A stretch of DNA of 64,000 nt from Linnemannia elongata. Lineage: Eukaryota > Mortierellomycota > Mortierellomycetes > Mortierellales > Mortierellaceae. Where the stretch lies: the NCBI GenBank assembly GCA_036320915.1, contig JAXBDG010000013.1, positions 1-64,000 on the forward strand, read 5' to 3'. The position numbers and the translations under genes are program-made. The number at the start of each line of letters is the position of its first letter. Within the stretch, counting starts at the first letter, position 1. Positions 12,126 through 23,099 of the stretch are shown here, piece after piece. The notes under the pieces are model-generated. The model searched no databases, had not been told where the DNA came from, and saw only the letters and a list, made by a program, of their open reading frames with translations.

Positions 12126-12608
12126 ATGCACAACGACAACGAATCGACAGCAATGGCTGCAATGGAGATGATCCCGGACATGACTCACTATTCCGAAGGC
12201 TTAAGCCCAGATACATTTCCTCTCAAAGTTACCCCACACCAGAACAACACTACGACCAAGGACACTAGCGACGACGACAACAACACCCTTACTGTCAATT
12301 TCACGGTGGTGACACTCGAAAAAGGAACCACAGAAATCACACTGGACGGCCAAGGTTTTCGCGTCCTATCCTTCTCCCTGTCACCACAACCCACCAATCC
12401 CCAACTATCAACCCGCCAAGAAGAGGCTGTGTCAGGGCTCACATATGAGACCATAGAGGCTCTTCTCATGGCATTGAGTCCAGGCTTTGAAGCCTTCTTT
12501 GGCCAGGAACTAGCACGAAAACTCGAGAACGTGTCCTGGGATCAAAATCGGTTTCAACATTCCAGTGACGATGACAGTGCCAATGACTCGAGCAACGAAG
12601 ATCGGTGA
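12126..12608 (+). CDS. Small hypothetical protein
   Basis: An intronless frame of 160 residues from the ATG at 12126; the frame stays open upstream to an ATG at 12009. I prefer 12126 because the upstream part is the hydrophobic, C/T-driven translation seen in many leaders here. The protein is acidic at both ends. Its centre has a strand-rich stretch (TVNFTVVTLEKGTTEITLDG) and a helical stretch (TYETIEALLMALSPGFEAFF). I do not recognise a family. It shares a divergent promoter with Rae1. An A30 tract begins about 70 nt after the stop. The structured centre, with acidic tails typical of soluble eukaryotic proteins, makes a real gene likely, but no function can be given. Confidence 0.55.
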   Translation: MHNDNESTAMAAMEMIPDMTHYSEGLSPDTFPLKVTPHQNNTTTKDTSDDDNNTLTVNFTVVTLEKGTTEITLDGQGFRVLSFSLSPQPTNPQLSTRQEEAVSGLTYETIEALLMALSPGFEAFFGQELARKLENVSWDQNRFQHSSDDDSANDSSNEDR

Positions 12609-12673
12609 CAACCGCGTCACTTCCTGCTTGTTATCGACGTAGTACTCTCATTCCATTTCGCGCACACCTCGTG

Positions 12674-12706
<33 letters not shown>

Positions 12707-13103
12707 ATAATTATTTTTCGTTCTAACCATTGCCAAGCAACTATAATCTAAACTATTTGAACCTTTGGAAATATGTGGTCTCATGGCAGTGCTACACGAT
12801 TCGACTGTGGTTATGATACAGTTGGACTTTTGATTTAATACAAGCAGTAGGAATGGAGGGATAAGGATAACAAAAAAAAACAAGGGAAATTAAACTACAC
12901 AAAACTAGCAGAAGCAAAAGACGTCGAACTCATGACCATTGAAAAACTGAAAACTGCGACTTCAATCGCCAACAAAAAAAAAAAGCAAAGATAAAAATAA
13001 AAGAAGAGAAGAAAGAACAATCGTAGGGCGAAAGAACAGTCATTCCTCCATTGGCTAAAGATATATAATCGCTTTTTGTTGCGGATATGAGAAACCTCAT
13101 AGT
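12609..13103. other. Convergent intergenic spacer with A30 tract
   Basis: Two genes end toward each other here. The spacer is A/T-rich, with a 30-nt A run at 12676-12705 and A-rich patches near 12870 and 12975. It probably contains both 3' UTRs; no gene is seen. Confidence 0.6.
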
Positions 13104-15227
13104 TTAGGCACGGTAGGGATTGGAGGGCAACCCATTCGGAATAACCGGTTTCCGGTAGCGAGGGTGGTTGGGATGACTGGCGCGGGGAGTCGATGTCGAC
13201 GATGAGGAGGCAGCTGCATTTGAAAGCAACGGTGATGGTGGGTGAGGCGAGCCGCTCCTGTTGAGAGATGTTGGGGTCAGCATCGGTGCTGGGGTCAACA
13301 TGGGGGAGCCTCGAGCAGTTATGCCTCCATTGCTACTGCTCGAGTCCGAAAAGAGTCGAGCATCGTACTGTGGAGAAGGGTAGTTGCCATGCTCGTATCC
13401 ATATGAAGCAGAGGGTGGGTATGGAGGCCGGGTGTAGTTGGGATCAAGAAACTGTGTCGAGGGTGGTGCTGGAATGCCCAATTGGTGTCGGAATACATTA
13501 ACAATCTCATAGAGTGTCTGCTGTCTGGCGTTGGGGTCCTCGCTCCATGCCTGAGTGTAAACTGCGTGGTACCATGGAGGGGTGCCCTCGATCATTGGTT
13601 CACGAGCGCCTGGTCGGAATGTAGAAAAGTCCTTGAAGGGGTATCGGCCGGCCATGATGAACCAGTAGATGACACCCAGTGCAAAGATATCACATCGGAC
13701 GTCGTACCGGGGTCGATTCTTGGCCATTCTTTCGGGAGCCATGAACTGCCAGACACCTCCAAACTGTTGACTTGAAAAGGCATTCTTGTTGTCGCGGATG
13801 CGTCGAAGTCCAAAGTCAGTGAGGCGGGCAAGATAGCGACCTTCATGAGGCGCGCGGTTCCGGCGGACGTCGATCAGAATGTTTTTGGGATGGAGGTCTC
13901 CATGGTGGAACCCACAATTATAAAGATGCTCCAAACCTGTGGCGATGTCCATGGCGAGGTAAAGTCGGTCTTCCAGGGAGGGGGCCTCGAGTGCGCCTAC
14001 AGGGGCCTCGAGCAACTTGACGAGATCTCCGTGCTCATAGTACTGCATGATCATGAATCGATCTCCATTGCGTTCGTCGCCACAGTTCCTGATAGCGACT
14101 CCATAGAACTGAACCAGGTTGTCGTGGTGGCCACACTGGTTCATCACCTCGACCTAGAACGTGAGTTATAATTGAATTGGATTGGGAATGTTAGTATTCG
14201 CATACATAGCCAATGGATACACAAACGCATAATAATAGAACAGTTGGATAGGGATGGGAAGGGGCACAAGGTTGTGGTTGGGTGTACAAACCTCCTTGTC
14301 AAACAGCTTGGCGATCTTGGCTGGGGTGTGCTTGGTGTCGATCAGACTCTTGAGAATGACGACAGCCTGGCGCGAGGCCCAATGGGCACGACGAATCTCA
14401 CCGTTGCCACCCTTGGCGATCCGCTGGCGTTGGGTGAACTCTGCGAGGTAGTCGTAATGGGGCACGGGTGGAGCCGCTCCCATGGGTGCGATCATGTTGA
14501 GGACCGAGGTCAAGAAATAGTCTCCATCGACCCCTTCAGGACTGTCGGCTGCTTGAGGCGAGACGGAAGGTGAAGGCGAGGGGGGGGCAGCAACAGCCCG
14601 GGCTGTTCCTTGAGGCATCATCACCTTGGAGGATGTCGAGTTGTTGGAGTTGGAGTTGTCAGAGAAGGCCAAGCTGGGCATCTCGGTCTCGACAGATCGG
14701 CCGGACGAAGGGGTCATCAGATGACATTCAGTTCCAGGGTAGCCAGATGCTTGTGAGGGTGGATAAAGGTGCTGCTGCTGTTGTTGGTGTGTAGACTGTT
14801 GATAGTTGAAGGTAGGGTTGGCTTGCTGTTGTAGCTGTTGCTGTTGCTGTTGTTGGTTGTGGTACTGCTGATACTGTTGTTGATACTGCTGGAGATGGGA
14901 CAATGGTGGTTGTGGGAATGGATATTGTGGGGGGTGCTGTTGTCCTTGTGCTTGTCCTTGTCCTTGGGCCTGTTGACCTTGGCCGTGGCCCTGCTGCATC
15001 ATTTGGAACTGTTGTTGATATTGACGCTGTTGTTCGAGACTTGAGGGAGCGTTGTTGGCATAGTGCTGGATCCTTGCGTTGTGTGCCTCGATGGGTCGAG
15101 AGTCGAGGTCCATTCCGTCCGAGTTTGAGTTTGTTGACATGTTGGAGGAGTGGGTGAGACTGGGGGCAATGTCGATTGTGTTGTCGGTGTTGGTGGTTGT
15201 GTTCTGGTAGTCATAAGGCGGATACAT
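13104..15227 (-). CDS. Protein kinase, TKL-like, with Gln-rich N-terminal region
   Basis: Two exons (15227-14292, 14153-13104) encode 661 residues. The kinase domain spans about residues 258-545. Visible motifs are the Gly-rich loop KGGNGE (272-277), the ATP-binding Lys in VVILK (Lys293), the catalytic loop HGDLHPKNIL (Asp398, Asn403), DFG (Asp425) and APE (Glu453). The HGDLHPKNIL loop resembles the TKL-like kinases expanded in arbuscular and related fungi, rather than the HRDLKPxN loop of Ser/Thr kinases. The first ~200 residues are low complexity, with Gln/Gly/His repeats and poly-Gln around residues 120-160. The C-terminal ~110 residues are Pro/Ser/Thr-rich. All key catalytic residues are present, so it should be active; substrate and pathway are unknown. 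The intron falls just before the strand carrying HHDNLVQFYGV. Confidence 0.88.
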
Positions 15228-17000
15228 CTTGGCTTGAAGGTTGGTATGGTTGAAGTGAAGGGTGAAGGTGACGAAGGGTAGAGTGGATAGGATAGAAAAG
15301 GTATTACTAGAGTGATAAGGAAGTGAAGAGGCGTATATATATTTTTTTGTTTGTTGAAAGAGTGAAGAAGGGGAAAGAGTAAAAAGAGAGAAAAGGTTTT
15401 AGTTGAGAAGAAAAGAGAGAGTGAGGGTGGTGACGAGAGAGAGAAAAGGGTGACGACGAAAGTAGGAAAAGGAAGGGGAGGGTGTGTGAGAGAGTGAGCG
15501 AGTGAAATATTCAGTCAGGAGAAAAGGGCTGTGGATGATTGGATTGGAAGACGGCACGGATGGACGATGTATGAATGAAAATATCAGATGTACCGTTGTT
15601 GGAGTATATGTCTTTTTTTCTTGTAGATATTTTACGTGGTCAACGAAGGGAGAATGTAGTGAGAAGTAAGGAGACGAAAGGAAACAAGAAGTGGGAAAGA
15701 AAGAACGAAAGAAGAAAGAAAGATAACAAGAAGGTTGAGTTTTGAGAGTCAGGGGTGGAAAAAAATTAAAAACAAAGCAAGAGAGCGCGAGTTGGATAAA
15801 AACAACAAACAAAACAAAAACGCAACAAAAGGGACCGTGAACAACGCGAAACTGAGAACGGAAAGGTAGGAAGAAAGAGTCGACAGGAACAGAGAAAGAA
15901 GGAAGTGGTTAAAGGAGGTGTTCAGTGGAGCGATCAATGATCAAGACTAATAAAGTTGCAAGAGGCAAAGAAGGTTTTTAAGGGCCAACCATGAGTGAGG
16001 GATCAGTCATAAAACTAACGGGCTGATGGTGGGTGGAGGGGATGGCGAGGGGATAAGATGGCGAGGGTAAAGTGGAGTGGAGAATCGAAGGAAAGAAGAA
16101 AAGAAAAGAAAAAAAAGGTGAGCAGCAAATTCTTAAATCCTCAGAGCAAAGAGAGCAAACCAAGATCGTGCTTGTTCTTGTATGCCTGTCAATGCAATGA
16201 TATGATAGTGAGCGAATTACCACCTTTGGAGCAAACAGACAAAGTGGCGAGTGGAATGCTCGAGTGGCAATGGTCGGTTGCTCGGATCTGGTTGGTGTCT
16301 TTCACAGTATTATAAAAACTCACGTATGTGCTATTGTTACACGTTTACAAAAAAGGTGTCATGTGAGCAGTATCGAACAAGTATATGAGAAACGGCAATT
16401 TGGGCCATGCACCTACCCATCGGGGCAATTCTCTTTCCTTGAAGGCTAAGGCAAAAGAGCAAAAAAAGAAGAGATGGTTGCTCATCCGAATCTGTACAAC
16501 ATATCGATTCGACCTCCACCAAAAAAAAAAGCGCAGGCCGCAGCCAATTGTCGATTTTATTGTAAAGCATTGGCAATACAGGGTCAAGGGTCGATAGTTC
16601 AGTAAACCATGCATCAATACTAAAAAGACTTCAACAAACAAAAGAAAAAAAAATCAATCGGAGTGAAAAATGGCATCGACACAGGCACGGATATCGGAAG
16701 GGACAATGGGACAATGGAGAAAAGAAGGTTCTCGTGGCTGGTATTTTTTTTTTTTTTTTTTGTAATTCGGGTATTTCCACCTTGTTTGTTATCCCATCCA
16801 AGGTAACATCATTATACATCCTATTTCCATTCCCATTCAAAACTCCAGCCCTTTCTACTGAGCCTCCTCCTTTCCCCTTCCAACTTTATTCATCATGGAA
16901 CAACTCACCATCCATCATTTAGGAAAAGGAATGGACGTGTCGATTTCTTCTTCTCTTGGTTTTTTGCCTTAAATTTCTAATTTTCTCCGCGGAGGAATCC
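15228..17000. other. Purine-rich upstream region of the kinase, gene-poor
   Basis: From 15228 to about 15950 the + strand is strongly A/G-rich, so the kinase sense strand is pyrimidine-rich, the leader signature of this genome; this is probably the kinase promoter and 5' UTR. From 15950 to 17000 the composition is mixed, with a T17 tract at 16745-16761. Only short frames with no recognisable protein are present. Confidence 0.5.
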
Positions 17001-19069
17001 CCTTTGTCGTACACATTTTTTTTTCTTCTTTCTTGCTCTCTGTTGTACACCATCCTCTGTCCATTAAACGCCGATTTGACGGTAGGGTCTTTGCGTTGAT
17101 CGACAGGGTCATTGTTGTTCTTGCTATGCCTCACTTTTAGGCGGGAACACGCTGTTCGTAACGCAGCAGCTGCGCAGCTATGAATATCAGGCAACCGAGT
17201 TTTTCTTCGCAAACTAATTGCCCTTGATCCTACGCGTTTTGGTTATGGCAAAACGCGTCGCGACATTTTTTTATATCATTACTCACACTAATCAAACATA
17301 TGGACTTGATCCTCAGACATATGAAAGGATCCGGGAACAAGTCTTCTTTAAGCAATGGTCTTATGGTTCCTCATTCTCCATTACTCACAACTTCAGGCGC
17401 GAGGTCAAGCCACTCACCCTTTTGTTCTCACCCCTACCTGATCCAGACCTTTTTGTTTTTTTTTTCTTTCTCGCTTCTCTTGTCACCCAAGCTCTATGCC
17501 ACCCATTTGCGATTGACATGAAGGAAAAGAAAGCAGCAATGATAAATAAATGACTTAAAAGGCACGGGCAAGTGTTGGATGCTTGGTTACAAAGAAGATA
17601 AAAAAAAATACGTGAACGAAAAGGTAAAACCCAACCCCTGGCATATCGCAAGATGCTCATTCTAATAAAGCGCTGTATGGTCTCATCACTTTTTTGAGGG
17701 TCTCATCACCATCTCATCCACACTCTTTTCTCCGCCTTGAATCCTTGACATCACACCTATAATCCTGCACCACTATCGCCCTGCCTTTGCCATACCTCTC
17801 AACCACTCTTCTCGAAGAGTAAGTGAGTAAAGTGGATAAGGATGCTGATGCGACTCCATTCCATGGCGTTTTGCTGTCGATTACCCATTTAAACCGCGAT
17901 GCCTACAACGTCCCATCTGTCATTTCTCACTCTCGTCCTCATCATCACATGCCACTCTCTATTATACACATTTACCTCTTGTTTTTGTGGAGCGGCCCTC
18001 TTCGCTCTCGTTGTCATCCAAGATCTCCCTATGTCCTGTGCGCCTAATTGCTCCATGCATGACTTATACTCTTCCATCTCTTCATGACTCTATTGGAATC
18101 CTAAAACGCTGCCTCATTATAGGCCTCATCTACTGAGAGCGTCGGAACACAAATGCGGTTGCAAAGAAATCGGCGTGGAACATATACAGGCAACATGATC
18201 TGAGACTTAGGGCGTTCTGTGGAGACCAACATGGCCGAAAACGTCAATGAGCAGAGATAGCACTCTGCTTTGCCTTCCTATGTGCCATGTGTCTCCAACA
18301 CACGGCATCAGACCTCCGACACATCGCGTCTTACCCCTAACGCCAAGAGGATCGGGAACTACAAGACCCTTCGCACGATTTGGCATATAGAACTTTTCGT
18401 GCGCATTCTCAGGTCACTGTACTGCCATTTGATTGACTTCATGCTAACATTTTGTTCTGCTTCTTAATTTAACCAAGGCCACTAAGGAGGATCCAGAGCG
18501 CTAGAAACTCTATGGATTGGCATGGCGACATGTCAGAGATGCCAAAGACGTCTTGAGCAACAAAACGTCAACAAGAAAACATGTATCCACTTCAATGGCG
18601 CCTTTGTTGCCGTATCTGAGGCCTTCAACTTATACTCGCCTATGGCGAGCAAAGTGCTGCCTTTTGCCGATTACTCGAACCCCAAGGGCCTGTGTTGGAT
18701 GCCAGAGCCGGGGCACAAGTATGAGGAGCTCGTAAAGCTACTGGACTCTAAAAGCCCACAAAGACAAAGAAGCTAGCCGCAGTCATAAAGGATGCGCATG
18801 CGTGGCTCTTAGCATTGATAGAATGGTATAACAAACGTCAACCGACATTTGTTACATACATTTTTTTCTTTCTTCTTCTTACTCTTTTTTAACATCATTG
18901 TTCTACAATCTAACTTCTCCTACTGAGCCCCTCTATCCCATTAAAAACCGATTTGGCTGTTGTCTCGCTCGTTTGGGTAAGGACACCAAGAGTAAACGCT
19001 GCGTCGAGCGGTCGATTTTGCCACCAACTTTTAAAAGCTCGATCCATTGAATGTTGGTGGCTTTGAAAA
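17000..19069. other. Gene-poor block with degraded coding relics
   Basis: About 2 kb without an intact recognisable gene. Two stretches in the same orientation, about 17010-17090 and 18865-18960, look like diverged copies of one sequence: a T/C-rich run, then TTGTnnTACA-like, then CCATTAAAnnCCGATTTG. Between them are interrupted coding-like pieces, for example 17218-17553 and the region ending in the small frame at 18522. This pattern suits the remains of a mobile element or dead gene, but no transposase motif could be recognised. Confidence 0.35.
18522..18776 (+). CDS. Small cysteine-containing hypothetical ORF, possibly a gene fragment
   Basis: An 84-residue frame beginning MATCQRCQRRLEQQ. 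Its composition is that of a real protein rather than of skewed DNA: a CxxC pair near the N-terminus, a further Cys, then a helical Lys/Glu-rich end (HKYEELVKLLDS). I do not recognise the family. The preceding ~400 bases contain more coding-like but interrupted sequence (for example HKCGCKEIGVEH near 18140), so this may be the last exon of a decayed gene rather than a whole gene. Confidence 0.3.
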   Translation: MATCQRCQRRLEQQNVNKKTCIHFNGAFVAVSEAFNLYSPMASKVLPFADYSNPKGLCWMPEPGHKYEELVKLLDSKSPQRQRS

Positions 19070-19309
19070 ATGGTGCACACAAAATTATTTCCTTTGCGTC
19101 TTTGTCCTAAGAACCCCACAGACGCACTCAACATACCCACACAAACATCCAGGCAGGACACATCCATCTCTCTCGCGTTGCCGGCGACATCATCATCAAC
19201 ATCATCAATCATCTACCGGCAGCCATACTTGTCTCAGTCAAGTCACCCATCAGGAACAAGGAAGGTCACATCCACGAACCAAAACAACCAACCAACCAGA
19301 ACAGATCGC

Positions 19310-20562
19310 ATGGCCTATAATCAACAACACGGTGCGGCAGTGCCTCAGTACACCCCAGAGGAGATAGCCTACTGGGAGTCAATGGGCTATGTCATGGACC
19401 CATCCTACGCTGCACCTGCCCCCGTTGTCCCTGCTTATCCTCAATACCCACAACCACAACCATACCAACCATACGGAGTCGCTGGGCCATCAATAGGAGG
19501 AGTAGGTCGCGGAGGCTATGCAGCAGGAGGGCGACACGGCGGAGGGGGCGGAGCAGGACCAGGAGCAGGACCAGGAGGCTACTATGGTCACAATGGATCA
19601 AGAGGTCCAGTGGTAGGAGCAGGGCCTGGAATCAATAACGGCTATACCCAACCCTACGGTATCCCAGGAGCTGTCGAGGAGCCGCCAGTCTCGGAATACG
19701 AGGATCTCAACAAGCTTTTTGTCGACCCCAAGAAGGCCCAGGAAGAGGCCGAGGCTGCTGCTGCTGCTCTTGCTGAGGAGGAAGACAAAGCAGCCAAGGC
19801 CAAGGCTGCCGCTACCGTCATCCGCAAAGCTGCCGGCAAGACCTGGGAGGACTCTACCCTACTTGAGTTTGAAGAAAGTACGTCGTCTTCCTGTTTCTTA
19901 ACGGAATTTCTGTTTGATCTCACTCGAAGGCTTTATGCAAGAACACAAATCTCGTTCTGCTGATCACACCCTGCTTGTTTTTGAATGGATTGGATTATGT
20001 TTAAATACTTCTTCTGTATCCTATCTGGACATAGTCATCTAACTCATTGTCTTCCTTTGCTCATGTGTATCTCAAAATAGATGATTTTCGATTGTTTGCT
20101 GGAGATTTAGGAAACGAGGTGACGGACGAGATACTGACAAAGACCTTTTCCAAATACCCGTCGTTTTTGAAGGCCAAGGTCGTCCGGGACAAGCGCACCG
20201 ACAAGAGCCGCGGCTATGGCTTTATTAGTTTCGCAGAACCCGATGACTTTGCCCGCGCCTGGAAAGAAATGAACGGTACTTTTCATGGCTAGACGTCACT
20301 ATACGATGCTTGTTTGTTTGTTGCTATCTTGTATGCAAACAAATATGCTAACTGCTTTTTGTGCTTCTTCAACTTGGTACTAATAGGAAAATATGTTGGA
20401 AACCGTCCGATCAAATTGAGGAAAAGTCAATGGAAGGATCGCAATGTGGAGATTGTCAGGGAACCAAAGGCTCCTCGTGGTCCCTATGATCCCGAGGCCT
20501 TTACTAAGAAGGAACGTGCCAAGCCATATAAGGTCAAGAAACTGAACAATGCTGGAAAGTAA
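19310..20562 (+). CDS. RBM42: RBM42-like RNA-binding protein
   Basis: Three exons (19310-19877, 20081-20275, 20387-20562) encode 312 residues. The ATG at 19310 follows an A/C-rich leader; the open frame upstream (to 19070) is unlikely to be translated. Residues 1-130 are low complexity (Gly, Pro, Tyr, Ala), then an Ala/Glu/Lys coiled helix. A single C-terminal RRM (about residues 188-270) has RNP2 RLFAGDLG and RNP1 SRGYGFISF, with the family-specific stretches LGNEVTDEILTKTFSKYPSF and GKYVGNRPIKLRKS. RBM42 binds hnRNP K and 3' UTRs and is linked to splicing and stress granules. AATAAA-type poly(A) signals lie near 20627. Confidence 0.92.
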
Positions 20563-20783
20563 TCTCGCTCTCTCGTTTGCCTTTGTGCTTTTGCTGTTGC
20601 CTTTTTGCTTTGTGGACCCTTGCAGATAATAAAAGCATTGGACGTTTCTATTTTTTTATATCACTCAACATCGTCTTTTGTTTGGTGTTAAGCACAAATT
20701 GTTGTATTGCTACATGTTCAAGTTTCCAAGGTACACAGATCGATATCGTACTTTAATTTTAAAAAATGAACGATAATGATACT

Positions 20784-22219
20784 TCAAAGCCCAAGGTCAG
20801 ATCGGAACAAAGAAAACTCGCGCTTGACCATGTCAGGTCGGACAACGGGCACCCAGTCCTTGGCCATCTTTGTGTATCCAGTAGAGCTGAAGTGGCGTCC
20901 GTCCTGCCAGTACAGATTTCTGCGCTTCATTTCAAAGTTGCTCGCCAGATCCACCTTCAGTCCTGGTAGCACACCATCCGAGTTCCTAGAAAAGAGAAAA
21001 GAAGCGAATTGGAGTTAGCGTTGTTAGTATTACTTGGATCTACCCATCACATTTTACAAATGTCCTCTGAACCATTGAGACGTACTTGTCGCAGTAGGCT
21101 TCGATGAGTTGGTTCCTGGTCAAGTTGTCGGCCATTTGCTCCTCAGTCAGGTAAGTGTCGTCACCGGCGGTGGGAATGGTGCAGAGGTAGATGGATTTGT
21201 TTTCGTTTCCTGTCCTCTTCAATGCCTGACAGATCAACTCCAGATTACGCACTGTCTCCTGCGGCGTGATCGAAGGATCCTTGCGTCTATTTTCGTTTTT
21301 GGTGCAATAAGAAAAAGAAATTGTCAGAAGAAGTAGAACATTCGGAACGTAAGTAAAACGACATCGACGGAGAGACATACAAGACGTCGTTGGATCCGAG
21401 CATGACGATGACGATCTCTGCCTTGAGATACTTGGGATCCTGGAAGAGTTTTGTCAACAGTGCTGGCTTTTCCATCCGTTTCTATCAGGTCAATTGGAGA
21501 TGAAGTGTCAGGTATGATTATTTTTTTTTCTCGATCCCCAATGCATTTGCAAAAGAGTCATCATGGTTCAAGTACGTACTGAATCGGCAGGGTGCAGCCA
21601 ATCTTCGGTGGAGGTCTTGTACTCTCCACGGTTAAAGATCTGCCACGATTGGCGAATGGAAACTTCCTTGGCCAGCTCTCCTCCAAGTTTATGCGCTAAT
21701 CCTACATCAATTGAAGAGAGTGGCCTATCTGTAAGACCCGTTCCTTGTGCCCATCGTGAGTCAATGGTGTGCTTCGAAGGATAGAGACAGCGTGCATACC
21801 TGATCCTGCGGTGAGAGTACTGTAGTCGCCTACTCCTAGAGCGTGATCATCGCCTATAGGTGGGAGGGATCAATTGGTTCAGCAGTGTTAAGAGACAGAG
21901 AGGTGCCAGAGACGGAGAAGAAGCAAGAGAGTTGGATCCAAGTGTTGTTACCTAGTACCACGATAGTGTGGTTGTAGCTTCCCTTTGTCCTCAGTTTTGG
22001 TTCATGCCACTATTTGATACGAAGCAATTGAGTTTGTAAGTCTTGACCGAATGCCCTCTTCCCTGTCTTCATACCATAGGCCATTGCATTGCACCTCGTT
22101 TTGCACATTAAGAGATTTCTGCTTACTCTTGCAAAGTAGATGAATCCGAGTTTGAAGTAGAAGAGAGAGACGGTGAAGAAGACCTTGACTGTCCTTATGA
22201 GTGCGTTTATGGCCTCCAT
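20784..22219 (-). CDS. SGNH/GDSL hydrolase-like protein (IAH1-type) with Ser-to-Asp change
   Basis: Seven exons (22219-22127, 22009-21952, 21853-21800, 21743-21580, 21481-21381, 21286-21086, 20985-20784) join in phase to 259 residues. SGNH blocks are recognisable: block I VVLGDDHALG (about residues 48-57), block III LGSNDV, and block V DGRHFSSTGY with the Asp/His pair. In active enzymes block I reads GDS, with Ser as nucleophile; here it reads GDD. The remaining architecture is intact, so it may be a pseudo-enzyme or use altered chemistry. A hydrophobic N-terminal segment (about residues 11-30, VKVFFTVSLFYFKLGFIYF) suggests a signal anchor. Active relatives such as yeast Iah1 hydrolyse short-chain acetate esters. 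The third intron is only 56 nt, and its acceptor was chosen because others give an immediate stop. Confidence 0.8.
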
Positions 22220-22589
22220 GGGAATTATGTTTCCTGTGGATTCCTGTTTCCTTTGATTTTTTGCGTTGATGGGTGATTGAAGTGAAGAGGTGGGTGTAGA
22301 GAGAAAACACAAAAAAGAAAAAAAAAAAAAAAAAAGCGTCGAAGGGGGTGTCTGTCCTGTAGAAAGGTGGTCGTGAGCGATTATTTTTTTTTTTTTCGTG
22401 CGTTGTGTCTCCGCATTTGAACATATGAAAATAGCATTGAAAAATCGCGCGCTGAGGTCATTTATTTGTGATGTGAAAAGGGGTCAATGGGCATTGAGAG
22501 CAGCGCACACCAATCGATGGACCCCTTCACCCTTCCTCTTTACACCCCCTATGAACGCACAAATAGAATTCAGAGCACTTCTATCCATT

Positions 22590-23030
22590 TCACTTGCGTA
22601 GAGGCCAAGAACACTATTAAAGGCTTGTTTAACGGCAACACCTATGGCATAATTGAAGACTTTGCGGCGTTGGTCAAGAAGGCGTACGGGGATTCGCACA
22701 CTTGGAACCATAAGGATTTGGCGACGGTGAGCCCTCGTGAGAGAGTCAAAGAGCTGATGTGGTGTAAGTATTTGGCCTTTTTTTATAGATCTTGTGCGTT
22801 GTATTGAGAGTGCACAATGCAATGGGTTCTGAATTGATACGAAGACTGATTTATTTTCTTAGCCGTTATTTTCTCAGAGGACGCGTTTAGGAGGATATTG
22901 GCGTGCTCCTACGTTCACCGTTTGGGTCCTTGAACGAGCCGATTCTTGATCTTTTGGGTCAGCGGAACTATACTGTCATCTTGTGGTCCCAGGACACCAA
23001 GGACTGGGCATATACGTTCATCAATCCATG
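22590..23030 (+). pseudogene. Polysaccharide (chitin) deacetylase remnant
   Basis: This is a decayed NodB-type deacetylase. The first piece (about 22590-22762) carries SHTWNHKDLATVSPRERV, the His-x3-His metal-binding motif with its family context. A plausible intron (GTAAGT...TTAG, ending near 22860) leads to SEDAFRRILA, where the frame breaks. The next frame, ending at 23030, carries RSPFGSLNEPILDLLGQRNY and VILWSQDTKDW, the conserved end of the catalytic barrel. The upstream TFDDGP metal-binding motif is missing, so the gene is truncated as well as frameshifted. Chitin deacetylases convert chitin to chitosan in the fungal wall. An A47 tract starts 20 bases after the terminal stop. Confidence 0.7.
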
Positions 23031-23048
23031 ACTAAGGCACAGGCGGGC

Positions 23049-23049
<1 letters not shown>

Positions 23050-23096
<47 letters not shown>
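23050..23096. repeat. A47 homopolymer
   Basis: An uninterrupted 47-nt run of A just downstream of the deacetylase remnant, the longest homopolymer in the window. Confidence 0.95.

Positions 23097-23099
<3 letters not shown>

Noticed and set aside
17218..17553. 111-residue + frame with a partly protein-like middle
   Set aside because: The end is a Phe-rich low-complexity stretch and no family is recognised; kept only as part of the relic block.
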